A stretch of 64,000 nucleotides of DNA from Bradyrhizobium sediminis (GTDB lineage Bacteria; Pseudomonadota; Alphaproteobacteria; Rhizobiales; Xanthobacteraceae), in the NCBI RefSeq assembly GCF_018736085.1, contig NZ_CP076134.1:2242501-2306500 (forward strand). Reading direction: 5' to 3'. Below, in pieces: positions 36,269 to 45,237 of the stretch; the stretch's first letter is position 1, and every line of letters begins with the position of its first letter. Made by a program: the position numbers and the translations under genes. The notes below the pieces were generated by a model. The model saw only the letters and a list, made by a program, of their open reading frames with translations, was not told the origin of the DNA and searched no databases.

Positions 36269-37414
36269 GTACCCACTATCCGAAGTGACTGAGTCATATT
36301 TGCACTATCGTGCGGCGTTGCGGCGTGATTCAAGATGGCATGATAAGCGATGCCATGAAAGTCCGGCTGCGGCCGGGAGATCGCGCGATCCTTGAAGCGC
36401 GGTTGCGCGCCGGCAGCACCGAGCAGCGGCAGCTGTTGCGGATACGGATCGTGTTGGAGGCGGCCGGCGGGCACGCGACACGGGAGATCGCCCGCGAGCT
36501 GGAGACGACGCCGACCACGGTCAGCTTGTGGCGTATCCGTTACGCGCGCGAAGGCCTTGATGGGCTGGAGGATCGGCTGCGGTCCGGCACCCCGCCGATC
36601 TACGACGAGGCGACCGACCAGCGCATTCGCAAGGTTCTCGACCAGCCGCCGCCCAAGGGTTTTGCACGCTGGAACGGGCCACTGATCGCGCGGGCTTTGG
36701 GCGACGTCGATGTGCAGTATGTTTGGCGATCGCTGCGCAAGCAGAAGATCGATCTGGCCGGACGCAAAAGCTGGTGCGAGAGCAACGACCCGGATTTTGC
36801 GGCAAAGGCCGCCGATGTGGTCGGCCTCTATCTGGCGCCGCCGAAGAACGCGATCGTCCTGTGCGTCGATGAGAAACCGTCGATCCAGGCACTTGAACGG
36901 GCGCAGGGTTACTTGAAACTGCCGAACGGGCGCGCCCTGACCGGGCAAAGCCACGACTACAAGCGGCATGGCACGACAACCCTGTTTGCCGCCTTTGAGG
37001 TCGCCACTGGCAAGGTCCGGGCCACACACAAGAAACGCCGTCGCCGCAAGGAATTCCTCGACTTCATGGATGACGTCGTCGCCGCCTATCCAAAGGCACG
37101 GCTCAAGGTCATCCTCGACAATCTGAATACGCACCAGAAGAACGACGAATGGCTGAAACGCCACCCGCTTGTGACATTCCACTTTACGCCGACACGCGCC
37201 TCGTGGCTCAATCAGGTCGAGGGCTGGTTCTCCATCTTGCAGGGCCAGTCGCTGACCGGCGCATCATTCACCTCGGTCGAGCAACTCAAGCAGCACATTA
37301 ATGCCTTCGTCAAAGCCTACAACAAACATGCGGAGCCGTTCATCTGGACAAAATCCAAAGTCCACCAGCGCCGCGTCAAAGGACGCCGTCTTAGTGACTT
37401 ATGATTCCGGGTAC
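36269..37414 (+). mobile_element. IS630-family insertion sequence (1146 bp)
   Basis: The ends start GTACCC and finish GGGTAC, each next to TA (36267-36268 and 37415-37416), the target duplicated by IS630/Tc1 elements. Inner parts of the terminal repeats also match: CGAAGTGACTGAG on the left and CTTAGTGACTTATG on the right. A single full transposase gene lies inside. The element therefore looks intact. Confidence 0.88.
36355..37404 (+). CDS. IS630 family transposase
   Basis: The 349-residue product has an N-terminal HTH (ATREIARELETTPTTVSLWR) and a DDE catalytic core: first Asp in VLCVDEKPSIQAL, second Asp in VILDNLNTHQKN, and the last acid in ASWLNQVEGWFS. All are present with no frameshift. 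ATG 36355 gives MKVRLRPGD; ATG 36310 and 36340 are alternatives. The stop at 37402-37404 lies inside the right terminal repeat. Confidence 0.94.
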   Translation: MKVRLRPGDRAILEARLRAGSTEQRQLLRIRIVLEAAGGHATREIARELETTPTTVSLWRIRYAREGLDGLEDRLRSGTPPIYDEATDQRIRKVLDQPPPKGFARWNGPLIARALGDVDVQYVWRSLRKQKIDLAGRKSWCESNDPDFAAKAADVVGLYLAPPKNAIVLCVDEKPSIQALERAQGYLKLPNGRALTGQSHDYKRHGTTTLFAAFEVATGKVRATHKKRRRRKEFLDFMDDVVAAYPKARLKVILDNLNTHQKNDEWLKRHPLVTFHFTPTRASWLNQVEGWFSILQGQSLTGASFTSVEQLKQHINAFVKAYNKHAEPFIWTKSKVHQRRVKGRRLSDL

Positions 37415-37471
37415 TAGCAGCGCCGCGGTTGAGGGAAAGCGCGTGGGATGTGTTGGCCGGTACGGCGCGTT

Positions 37472-38252
37472 TCAGCGCTTGATGCCTTCGAAATTCGCCA
37501 TGATGCCGCGCTGAAACAGCGACCAGTCGAAGCCGAGCGCCAGCGCCAGATAGCCGCGATCGATCATCGCATTGGCCTGTTCGGCGGTGCGCGCGACGCC
37601 GCCGATCGGCACGCCGCTTTTGAGAATGCCGGCCTCGGCGCGCGCCATCAGGGCCTGGACTTCGGGATCATCGATGCGGCCGCGCTTGTTGATGGAGGTG
37701 GCGAGGTCGCCGGGGCCGATCACCGCGACGTCGATGCCGGGGGTAGCCATGATCTCGTCGATGCGCTCGACCGCATCGACATGCTCGATCGTGACCATGC
37801 AGATCATGTCGTCGTCGGCGGTCGCCATGTAGTCGGGCATCGAGACGCCCCAGCGGAACGGTGCGTGGAACGGCCCCCGACAGCCGGTCGCCGCGCGGCG
37901 GATAGCGAACGCTGCGAACGGCTTTTTCGGCGCCCTCGCGGCTGCAGATCATCGGAAAATTGATGCCGAGCGCGCCGATGTCCATCGGCGCCTTCGCCAG
38001 CCAGGGCTCGTTGGATGCAATCCGCGCCAGCGGCATGCATGGCGTGCCCGAGGTGGCCGTGATCATCGCATGCGCGGAGCCGAGATCGATCGGGCCGTGC
38101 TCGAGGTCGACGATGATCCAGTCGAGCCCCGAACGGGCCATGATCTGCACGGTCTGGATGCTCGGAATGGTCGCAATGGCTCCGAAGGTGGGACGTCCCT
38201 CCCGCCACAGCTTGCGGAGACGGTTCAGGGGCGCAGGCGTCGGAGACGTCAA
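37472..38252 (-). pseudogene. HpcH/HpaI-family aldolase interrupted by a +1 frameshift
   Basis: The N-terminal part reads RPTFGAIATIPSIQTVQIMA, WIIVDLEHGPIDLGSAHAM and GINFPMICSREGAEKAVRS. The C-terminal part in another frame reads VSMPDYMATADDDMICMVTI and DVAVIGPGDLATSINKRG. The break is at a run of five C on the plus strand (37874-37878). Removing one base would join them as GDRLSGPFHAPFRWGVS. Restored, it would be about 259 residues, normal for this class II pyruvate-dependent aldolase family. A sequencing error in the homopolymer is possible. Confidence 0.8.
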
Positions 38253-38271
38253 ATGCGAAACTCCATCTTGA

Positions 38272-39069
38272 TCACGCCGGGACGCGGCCGCCGAAAAACG
38301 GCGTCAGCGCCCGGCTCAGAGTGTGCGGACGGCCGGAGGTGAAATTCATTTCGGCGCCGGCGTGATCGGCCTCGCTGCCGGGAGGCCCGAGCAAGTCCGA
38401 CACCCGCCGCGCGATCGCGGGGGCGGGATCGATCCAGTCCACCGGCCATGGCGCCAGCCTTTTGAGGCGATCCAGCAGCAGGGGATAATGGGTGCAGGCC
38501 AGCACCACGGTGTCGGTGCGCGCTGGATCGCTTGCGCCGGCCCCGACAAAGCATGGCGCGATCTCGGCTGCGATCGCGGCGTCGCCCACCGCTTCGCCGC
38601 TCAACGCCGTTTCCGCCAATGAGGCGAGCTCCGGCGACCCCACCAGTGTCACTTCGCAGCCCTGCGAGAAGTCGCGGATCAGCGCCCTGGTGTATTCGCG
38701 CTGGACGGTGCCCTTGGTGCCCAGCACCGACACCCGCTTGGTCCTGGAACTGGCGCAGGCCGGCTTGATCGCGGGCACGGTTCCGACAAAGGGCACCTGA
38801 TATTCAGCTCGCAGATCCGACATCACCAGCGTGGAAGCGGTGTTGCAGGCGATCACCACCAGGTCGGGGGCGCGCGCGGCGATCAGTTCGCCGATCAGCG
38901 GCACCACCCGGGCGATGATCTGCTCCTCGCTGTGGTGCCCGTAGGGAAAGAACGCATCGTCGGCGACATAGACATAATGGGCGTCGGGCCGCGCCCGGAC
39001 GATCTCACGCAAGACCGTGAGCCCGCCAAGGCCGGAATCGAAAACCAGAATCGTCGGAGGCGCTGACAC
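38272..39069 (-). CDS. murI: Glutamate racemase
   Basis: The 265-residue product has both catalytic cysteines: VVIACNTASTLVMS and VVLACTHYPLLLDRL, and the N-terminal LVFDSGLGGLTVLREI. It interconverts L- and D-glutamate, supplying D-Glu for peptidoglycan. It is 19 bp upstream of the aldolase remnant on the same strand. Confidence 0.95.
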   Translation of the reverse strand: MSAPPTILVFDSGLGGLTVLREIVRARPDAHYVYVADDAFFPYGHHSEEQIIARVVPLIGELIAARAPDLVVIACNTASTLVMSDLRAEYQVPFVGTVPAIKPACASSRTKRVSVLGTKGTVQREYTRALIRDFSQGCEVTLVGSPELASLAETALSGEAVGDAAIAAEIAPCFVGAGASDPARTDTVVLACTHYPLLLDRLKRLAPWPVDWIDPAPAIARRVSDLLGPPGSEADHAGAEMNFTSGRPHTLSRALTPFFGGRVPA

Positions 39070-39192
39070 GGCCGGGATCCTAGCCGATCCGGGGTTACCA
39101 TTCAGTTGTTATTGCATGGCTGTGAGGAGGGCACGGCGCGGGTCGGGGAGGCGGGCCAAAGCCGCCGGCGGGTTGCGGCTAAATCCTTAGAA

Positions 39193-39211
39193 TCGCTCCA
39201 AATTAGAGCGA
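39193..39211. promoter_or_regulatory. Inverted repeat upstream of the cupredoxin-FTR1 genes
   Basis: Perfect 6-bp arms TCGCTC-N7-GAGCGA, with TTAGAA immediately to the left. It is 70 bp upstream of the cupredoxin ATG and could bind an iron regulator. No firm match to a named site can be claimed. Confidence 0.35.
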
Positions 39212-39280
39212 GTCTCTTTGCGCCATAGCCGCGTAGCGGCTAACAGCGGCCTGATATCAGCACTCCATGAAAGAACGATC

Positions 39281-39637
39281 ATGTTTGCCTCGCTTATGCT
39301 TTCGAAGACCGCGTTTATCGCCGCGCTGGGCATTGCATCAGTATCTGCCATGTCGACGGCCGTCGCGCAGACCGCCACCGAGATCCAGCTCAGCTACAAG
39401 GACAAGAAGTTCGAGCCGGCGGAGATCAGCGCCCCCGCCAACACGCCTGTCGTGATCAAGCTGAAAAATCTCGACGCCAAGGCGATGGAATTCGAGAGCA
39501 AGACCCTGAAGGTGGAGAAAGTGGTTGCCGGCGGCAGCGATGCGATTATCAATGTCCGCGCGCAAAAGCCCGGCCGCTATGAGTTTTTCGACGAATACAA
39601 CGAGAAGACGGCTCGCGGCGCGCTGGTCGTAAAGTAA
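39281..39637 (+). CDS. Periplasmic cupredoxin-like protein (EfeO-cup/P19 type)
   Basis: The 118-residue product has a signal peptide (FIAALGIASVSAMSTAVAQT) and a single cupredoxin-like domain: KKFEPAEISAPANTPVVIKL, then RAQKPGRYEFFDEYNEKT. It resembles the N-terminal domain of EfeO but is free-standing. It lies 10 bp upstream of the FTR1-type permease and probably helps oxidise or hand over iron to it. Canonical type-1 copper ligands are not all present. Confidence 0.82.
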   Translation: MFASLMLSKTAFIAALGIASVSAMSTAVAQTATEIQLSYKDKKFEPAEISAPANTPVVIKLKNLDAKAMEFESKTLKVEKVVAGGSDAIINVRAQKPGRYEFFDEYNEKTARGALVVK

Positions 39638-39647
39638 AAGGGGCGTC

Positions 39648-40481
39648 GTGCTCGCTGCTCTGATCATCGTATTCCGCGAAGTTTTCGAGGCCGGTTTGAT
39701 CATCGGTATCGTGCTCGCGGTCACGCGTACCGTTCCGCACCGCAACCGATGGATCGGCGGCGGCGTGCTGGTGGGCGTGCTGGCCGCCTGCGTGGTCGCG
39801 GCGTTCGCCGGCGCGCTCTCCAATCTGTTCGCGGGGATGGGGCAGGAGCTGTTCAACGCGGCGATCCTGACCGTCGCCGTCGTGATGCTGACCTGGCACA
39901 ATGTCTGGATGGCGCGTCACGGCAGCGAGCTCGCCGGCGAACTGCGCTCCGCCGGACAGGCGGTGGTCGAGGGGGCGAAGTCGCTGTTGGCGCTCGCGGT
40001 CGTGGTCGGTGTCGCCGTGCTGCGCGAGGGTAGCGAGGTGGTGCTGTTCCTGTACGGCGTGCTGGCGGCGGGGGGCGACTCGGCCTGGAGCGTGGCGCTC
40101 GGCGGCTTTGGCGGACTTCTGCTCGGCGCGCTCATCTGTGTGCTGACCTATGTCGGCCTGATCCGCATTCCCATGCGCGCGCTGTTCGCCACCACAACGG
40201 TGCTGATCGCGCTGTTGGCCGCGGGCATGGCGGCGCAGGCGACCCACTTTCTCGAACAGGCCAATTGGCTGACGGCGATGGACACCATCGTCTGGGACTC
40301 CGGCTGGCTGTTGTCGGATTCCAGTTTCCTCGGCCGCGCGCTGCACACCCTGATCGGTTACACCGATCAGCCCACCGCGATGCAGCTTGTGGTCTATCTG
40401 GCCATCCTGCTCGTGACCTTCGTGCTGATGCGGATCTACGGCTCGCCCGCCAAGGCGATGCCGGAGCCGGCGCACGGCTGA
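39648..40481 (+). CDS. FTR1-family iron permease (EfeU-type)
   Basis: The 277-residue product has about seven hydrophobic helices and the two REXXE iron-binding motifs of the family, FREVFEAG near residue 10 and VLREGSEVVLF near residue 126. It starts with GTG, 10 bp after the cupredoxin gene. Together they look like a minimal Fe(II)/Fe(III) importer, without the heme peroxidase EfeB. Confidence 0.9.
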   Translation: MLAALIIVFREVFEAGLIIGIVLAVTRTVPHRNRWIGGGVLVGVLAACVVAAFAGALSNLFAGMGQELFNAAILTVAVVMLTWHNVWMARHGSELAGELRSAGQAVVEGAKSLLALAVVVGVAVLREGSEVVLFLYGVLAAGGDSAWSVALGGFGGLLLGALICVLTYVGLIRIPMRALFATTTVLIALLAAGMAAQATHFLEQANWLTAMDTIVWDSGWLLSDSSFLGRALHTLIGYTDQPTAMQLVVYLAILLVTFVLMRIYGSPAKAMPEPAHG

Positions 40482-40576
40482 AATTCCGGCGCAGGCTTTC
40501 GGCAGTTCGATGCGGATCGCATCACCCCGCCGCACGTCGCCGTCCGCGATCACGCTGCTCGTGGCGACGCTTCGCG

Positions 40577-41884
40577 TCACGCTTCGCCGAACACCCGCCT
40601 GAAGATCGTGTCGACGTGCTTGAAGTGATAGCCGAGGTCGAACTGTTCCGAGATCTCGGTATCGCTGAGGTACTTCTTCACCTCGGCGTCCTTTTTCAGC
40701 AGCGTCTGGAAATCGCCCTGGCCGCGCCACACCGGCATCGCGTTGCGCTGCACCAGCTTGTAGGATTCCTCGCGGCTGCAGCCCTTTTGCGTCAGCGCGA
40801 TCAATAGCCGCTGCGAATGCACGAGGCCGCCGAGGCGGTCGAGGTTCTTCTGCATGTTCTCGGGGTAAATCAGCAGCTTGTCGACCAGGCCCGCGAGGCG
40901 ATTGAGTGCGAAGTCGAGCGTGACGGTGGCGTCGGGCGCGATCATGCGTTCGGCCGAGGAGTGCGAGATATCGCGCTCATGCCACAACACGACATTCTCC
41001 ATCGCCGGGGTCACATAGGCACGCACCATGCGCGACAGGCCGGTGAGGTTTTCCGACAGCACCGGGTTGCGCTTGTGCGGCATCGCCGAGGAACCCTTCT
41101 GCCCCTCGGAGAAGAATTCTTCGGCCTCCAGCACTTCGGTGCGCTGCAGATGCCGGATCTCGGTGGCGAGCCGCTCGACCGAAGCGGCGATGACGCCGAG
41201 GGTTGCAAAATACATCGCGTGGCGGTCGCGCGGGATCACCTGCGTGGAGATCGGTTCGACCGCAAGTCCCATCGCCTTGGCGACATGGGCCTCCACGCGC
41301 GGATCGATCTGCGCGAAGGTGCCGACCGCTCCGGAGATCGCGCAGGTCGCGACTTCCTTGCGGGCAATCACCAGCCGCTCGCGGGCGCGGGCAAATTCCG
41401 CATAGGCATAAGCGAGCTTCAGCCCGAACGTCACCGGTTCGGCATGGATGCCGTGGGAGCGGCCGATGGTCGGCGTCATCTTGTGCTCGAAGGCGCGCTT
41501 CTTCAGCGCCGCCAGCACCTTGTCGACGTCGGCAATCAGGAGGTCGGCGGCCCGGGTCAGCTGCACGTTGAGGCAGGTGTCGAGCACGTCGGAGGAGGTC
41601 ATGCCCTGGTGCACGAAGCGCGCCTCGGGGCCGACGATCTCGGCGAGATGGGTGAGGAAGGCGATGACGTCGTGCTTGGTTTCGCGCTCGATCTCGTCGA
41701 TCCGATCGACGTTGAAGGCCGCATTTTTGGCCTTGGCCCAGATCGTCCTGGCGGCCTCCTTCGGGATCACCCCGAGTTCGGCCAGCGCGTCCGCCGCATG
41801 CGCCTCGATCTCGAACCAGATCTTGAAGCGTGTCTGGGCCTCCCAGATGGAGGCCATTTCCGGGCGGGTGTAGCGGGGGATCAT
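40577..41884 (-). CDS. purB: Adenylosuccinate lyase
   Basis: The 435-residue product belongs to the fumarase/aspartase superfamily: MTSSDVLDTCLNVQLTRAAD, TIGRSHGIHAEPVTFGLKL, and the signature GSSAMPHKRNPVLSENLTGL. It cleaves SAICAR and adenylosuccinate in purine synthesis. The start at 41884 (MIPRYTRPEM) is the family start. Not adjacent to the other pur genes. Confidence 0.97.
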   Translation of the reverse strand: MIPRYTRPEMASIWEAQTRFKIWFEIEAHAADALAELGVIPKEAARTIWAKAKNAAFNVDRIDEIERETKHDVIAFLTHLAEIVGPEARFVHQGMTSSDVLDTCLNVQLTRAADLLIADVDKVLAALKKRAFEHKMTPTIGRSHGIHAEPVTFGLKLAYAYAEFARARERLVIARKEVATCAISGAVGTFAQIDPRVEAHVAKAMGLAVEPISTQVIPRDRHAMYFATLGVIAASVERLATEIRHLQRTEVLEAEEFFSEGQKGSSAMPHKRNPVLSENLTGLSRMVRAYVTPAMENVVLWHERDISHSSAERMIAPDATVTLDFALNRLAGLVDKLLIYPENMQKNLDRLGGLVHSQRLLIALTQKGCSREESYKLVQRNAMPVWRGQGDFQTLLKKDAEVKKYLSDTEISEQFDLGYHFKHVDTIFRRVFGEA

Positions 41885-42009
41885 CGACGACTCTGACGGT
41901 TCAGGGGTTACGCCGCGCTTTAGCAGAGCCGCCCCGGTGAGACAAACGCCGTCCCGGCGGCCTTGCGCCGCCGGCTGGCCACGGACGAACCCGCTCACGA
42001 AATATTGAC

Positions 42010-42031
42010 TGACAGATATTGTAATCTGTCA
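42010..42031. promoter_or_regulatory. Candidate operator of the TetR regulator at 42284
   Basis: Perfect 8-bp inverted repeat TGACAGAT-ATTGTA-ATCTGTCA, 100 bp upstream of the small gene and TetR gene. The outer ten bases TGACAGATAT recur inverted at 42988-42997. Confidence 0.6.
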
Positions 42032-42130
42032 TCGCGATGGGCTATATAGCCCTCGACGCCAACATTGCGGCGTCAGCTTCGCCCGCCGGCCGATCGACCG
42101 CGGGCCAGCAGACTTGCAGAGGACTTCGCC

Positions 42131-42232
42131 ATGACGATCGAGATCTTTCATCTGACCCAACAAATCACACGATGGCTTAATGCCCAGGTTGCCCGCCACC
42201 TTGAAGCGCAGGCCAGCCGGTTAGCCCGTTAA
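42131..42232 (+). CDS. Small protein of 33 residues
   Basis: A short frame encoding an amphipathic peptide that starts MTIEIFHLTQQITRWLNAQ and ends ASRLAR. It lies between the operator-like repeat and the TetR gene, 51 bp upstream of that gene, and may be a leader peptide or a small regulator. Unrecognised; only position and reading frame support it. Confidence 0.4.
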   Translation: MTIEIFHLTQQITRWLNAQVARHLEAQASRLAR

Positions 42233-42283
42233 GAGGGCGGCGGTGGCCGCCCGCCACAACGACTGGAAGCAGACGGTGCGCGC

Positions 42284-42880
42284 ATGAACGAGAATGTAGT
42301 TCTGACCCCCGAGCGGATCCTCGAAGTCACCGAGGACGTGCTGCGCCGCTACGGTCTGGCGAAGGCCACCGTGGTGGACGTCGCCCGCGCGCTCGATGTC
42401 AGCCATGGCAGCGTCTACCGGCATTTTCCGAGCAAGGCTTCGCTGCGCCAGGCGGTGGCCAAACGCTGGCTCGACCGCTTCAATGCGCCACTGCAGAAGA
42501 TCGTGGACGCGTCGGGGCCGGCGCCGGCCCGGCTGGAGCGCTGGCTGCGCACGCTGTTTGCGAACAAGCACAAGAAGCTGTCCGACGATCCCGAGATGTT
42601 CGCGACCTATCTGGCGCTGGCCCAGGAGGCCTGTCAGGCGGTGAGTTCGCACAAGGAATGCCTCTGCGATCAGGTCGAACGTATTCTGGCCGACGGCGTC
42701 AAGCAGGGCGCGTTCGAGATCGCCGACGTCAAGGCCACTTCGCGTGCGGTGTTCGACGCCACCATCCGTTTCCATCATCCCGCCCATTCCGAGGAATGGA
42801 ACGATGCCGGGCTCGCAGCAAGAATCGACGCCGTGCTGGCGCTGCTGCTCAAGGGGCTGGAAGCGCCGGGCAAGCGATAA
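42284..42880 (+). CDS. TetR family transcriptional regulator
   Basis: The 198-residue product has an N-terminal HTH (about residues 10-55): ILEVTEDVLRRYGLAKATVV and ARALDVSHGSVYRHFPSKAS. The C-terminal half contains LALAQEACQAVSSHKECLC, a helical ligand domain. The inverted repeat at 42010-42031 and a matching half-site before the next gene suggest that it controls itself and the phosphatase-kinase pair. Confidence 0.92.
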   Translation: MNENVVLTPERILEVTEDVLRRYGLAKATVVDVARALDVSHGSVYRHFPSKASLRQAVAKRWLDRFNAPLQKIVDASGPAPARLERWLRTLFANKHKKLSDDPEMFATYLALAQEACQAVSSHKECLCDQVERILADGVKQGAFEIADVKATSRAVFDATIRFHHPAHSEEWNDAGLAARIDAVLALLLKGLEAPGKR

Positions 42881-42987
42881 ATATCTCTGCGCGCGAATCG
42901 CCGCAGCACACCACACACCCCCTGTGTCTCTGCTGACCCGATCGCTGCCATCAGCGCGATTGCGGGACAGCCTCGCCCTGTTGTTTG

Positions 42988-42997
42988 ATATCTGTCA
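42988..42997. promoter_or_regulatory. Operator-like half-site before the metallophosphatase gene
   Basis: ATATCTGTCA is the exact reverse complement of TGACAGATAT in the palindrome at 42010-42031, and AATCTGTG follows directly. It is about 33 bp before the ATG at 43030. Confidence 0.45.
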
Positions 42998-43029
42998 ATC
43001 TGTGCAGAGGCGCGGCCGGTGTCGTGCGG

Positions 43030-43782
43030 ATGGAGGAAATTGTGCTGCTGGCCGTGTTTGCGGATATCCATGCCAATCGGCAGGCGTTCAGTGCCTGCCT
43101 CGACTATGCGCGGGCGCGCGGCGCGCGACGCTTCGCCTGTCTCGGCGATTACGTCGGCTATGGCGCCGATCCGGAATGGACGGTCGAGACGGTGATGGAC
43201 CTCGTCAACAGCGGGGCGATAGCCGTGCGCGGCAACCACGACAACGCCATCAGCACGCCTTCCGAGACCATGAACGCCGAGGCCCAGGCCGCGATCGAAT
43301 GGACGCGCGGGCGGCTGAATGCGGCACAGCGGCGCTTTCTGGCGGAACTGCCGCTGACGCAAAAGGAGGACGATCGCCTCTACGTCCATTCCGAGGCCAG
43401 CACGCCTGCTCGATGGCGCTACATCCAGAGCACGGCGGACGCCGCGCGCAGCCTGGTGGCGACCGACGCCCACGTCACATTCTGCGGCCACATCCATCAG
43501 CCGTCGCTCTACTCGATGTCGGCAACTGCGAAGATGACGAGTTTCATCCCGACATCGGGGGTGCCGGTTCAATTGCTTGGCGGCAGGCGCTGGCTCGCCG
43601 TTCTCGGCTCGGTGGGGCAACCGCGCGACCGCAATCCGGCGGCTTCGTTTGCGATGCTTGATACCGCAACCGGGGAAATCACCTATTGCCGCGTGCCCTA
43701 CGACGTCGAGGCGGCGGCGCGGCGGATTCGCGAAAACGGGCTGCCGCTCTGGCTGGCCGACCGGCTCAAGGTCGGGAGGTAG
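43030..43782 (+). CDS. Calcineurin-like metallophosphoesterase
   Basis: The 250-residue product has the five metal-binding motifs in order: LLAVFADIHANRQAF, ACLGDYVGYGADPE, VRGNHDNAIS, RLYVHSEAS and FCGHIHQPSLYS. Such proteins are usually phosphodiesterases or protein phosphatases. It is 3 bp upstream of a Ser/Thr kinase-Usp gene, so it may oppose that kinase. ATG 43030 is taken; an upstream ATG at 42985 overlaps the operator-like half-site. Confidence 0.9.
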   Translation: MEEIVLLAVFADIHANRQAFSACLDYARARGARRFACLGDYVGYGADPEWTVETVMDLVNSGAIAVRGNHDNAISTPSETMNAEAQAAIEWTRGRLNAAQRRFLAELPLTQKEDDRLYVHSEASTPARWRYIQSTADAARSLVATDAHVTFCGHIHQPSLYSMSATAKMTSFIPTSGVPVQLLGGRRWLAVLGSVGQPRDRNPAASFAMLDTATGEITYCRVPYDVEAAARRIRENGLPLWLADRLKVGR

Positions 43783-43785
43783 GCG

Positions 43786-45237
43786 ATGGTCAAGACGCTG
43801 GTTGAGCCCGGCGCCGTCATCGACGGCTTCACGGTCGGAGAGCGCGTCCATAGTGGCGGCATGGCGACGCTGTGGAGCGTGACCTGGCCCGACAGCGACA
43901 CGCCGATGCTGATGAAGGTGCCGCGGATTTCCGAAGGGGAAGATCCCGCCGCCATCGTCGGGTTCGAGATGGAGCAGATGATCCTGCCGCGGTTGTCGGG
44001 GCCGCATGTGCCGGCCTGCTTCGGGGCAGGCGATTTCGCCCGCCAGCCCTATGTCGTGATCGAGCGCATTCCGGGCAAGACGCTGTACGAGCGCCTGAGC
44101 GAATTGCCGATCTCCTATGAAGAGGCGAGGGCGATCGTCGGCAAGATTGCCACCGCGCTGGCCGATCTGCACACGCAGAACGTCATCCATCACGACATCA
44201 AGCCGAGCAGCATCATGTTTCGTCCCAGCGGCGAAGCCGTGCTGATCGACTTTGGTTTGTCGCATCACAACCAGTTGCCGGATTTGCTGCAGGAAGAATT
44301 CCGGCTGCCCTACGGCACCGCGCCTTACATGGCGCCGGAGCGGCTACTCGGGGTGCGGGACGATCCGCGCAGCGACCTGTTTTCGCTGGGGGTGCTGCTC
44401 TACTTCTTCACCACGGGCGAACGGCCGTTCGGCGAGACCGAAACCCTGCGCGGCATGCGGCGGCGGCTGTGGCGAGATCCGCACCCTCCGCGCCGGCTGC
44501 GGGCGGACTATCCGCCCTGGCTGCAGGAGATCGTGCTGCGGTGCCTCGAGATCGAGCCGGTCTGGCGTTATCCGACGGCGTCGCATCTGGCGTTCGATCT
44601 GGGCCATCCCGACCAGGTCAAGCTGACCGCGCGAGCGGAGCGCCTGGTGCGCGATCCCCTCAGCACGGTCTGGCGCCGCCGTTTCAACCGCGGCCTGACC
44701 CAGCCGAAGCCGAAAGCGGATCTGGCGGCGCAACTGGCTTCATGCCCGATCCTGACGGTCGCGATCGACACCACGGAGGGATCGGAGCAGCTCAACGAGG
44801 CGCTGCGCGTCACCGCCGAAAGGATTCTCGCCACCCTGCCTTCCGCGAGGCTGGCCTGCCTGAACGTTCTGAAGCTCGGCCGCGTCACCATCGACCGGAC
44901 CCTCGACGAAGAGGGCAACAACAAGCACATCGAGCGGATGGTCGCGCTCAAGCATTGGGCGTCGCCGCTCAAGCTCGACGAGGACCGGCTCACCGTCCAT
45001 GTCCTCGAAGCGATCGATCCCGCTTCCGCGATCCTCGAATTCGCCGAAGCCAATCATGTCGACCATATCGTGATCGGCGCGCGCCAGAGTTCGCTGGTGC
45101 GCACGCTGCTCGGCAGCGTTTCCGCCAAGGTGGCGGCGGAAGCGCCGTGCAGCGTGACCGTCGTGCGGCCGCCGCGGCAGGCGCCGCTGCAGGAGCTGGA
45201 GGGAACAGGCAAGGAGCCCGGGGAGGCAATGTTCTAG
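43786..45237 (+). CDS. Ser/Thr protein kinase fused to a universal stress protein domain
   Basis: The 483-residue product has two parts. Residues about 12-275 form a Hanks-type kinase: glycine loop VHSGGMATLWSV, catalytic Lys in MLMKVPR, catalytic loop HHDIKPSSIMF (HHD in place of HRD), DFGLS, and APYMAPERL. Residues about 310-465 form a Usp domain with VAIDTTEGSEQLNEAL and the nucleotide loop IGARQSSLVRTLLGSVSAK. No transmembrane segment separates them, so it is probably cytosolic. It is in an operon with the metallophosphatase. It may phosphorylate proteins in response to nucleotide or stress signals. Confidence 0.9.
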   Translation: MVKTLVEPGAVIDGFTVGERVHSGGMATLWSVTWPDSDTPMLMKVPRISEGEDPAAIVGFEMEQMILPRLSGPHVPACFGAGDFARQPYVVIERIPGKTLYERLSELPISYEEARAIVGKIATALADLHTQNVIHHDIKPSSIMFRPSGEAVLIDFGLSHHNQLPDLLQEEFRLPYGTAPYMAPERLLGVRDDPRSDLFSLGVLLYFFTTGERPFGETETLRGMRRRLWRDPHPPRRLRADYPPWLQEIVLRCLEIEPVWRYPTASHLAFDLGHPDQVKLTARAERLVRDPLSTVWRRRFNRGLTQPKPKADLAAQLASCPILTVAIDTTEGSEQLNEALRVTAERILATLPSARLACLNVLKLGRVTIDRTLDEEGNNKHIERMVALKHWASPLKLDEDRLTVHVLEAIDPASAILEFAEANHVDHIVIGARQSSLVRTLLGSVSAKVAAEAPCSVTVVRPPRQAPLQELEGTGKEPGEAMF

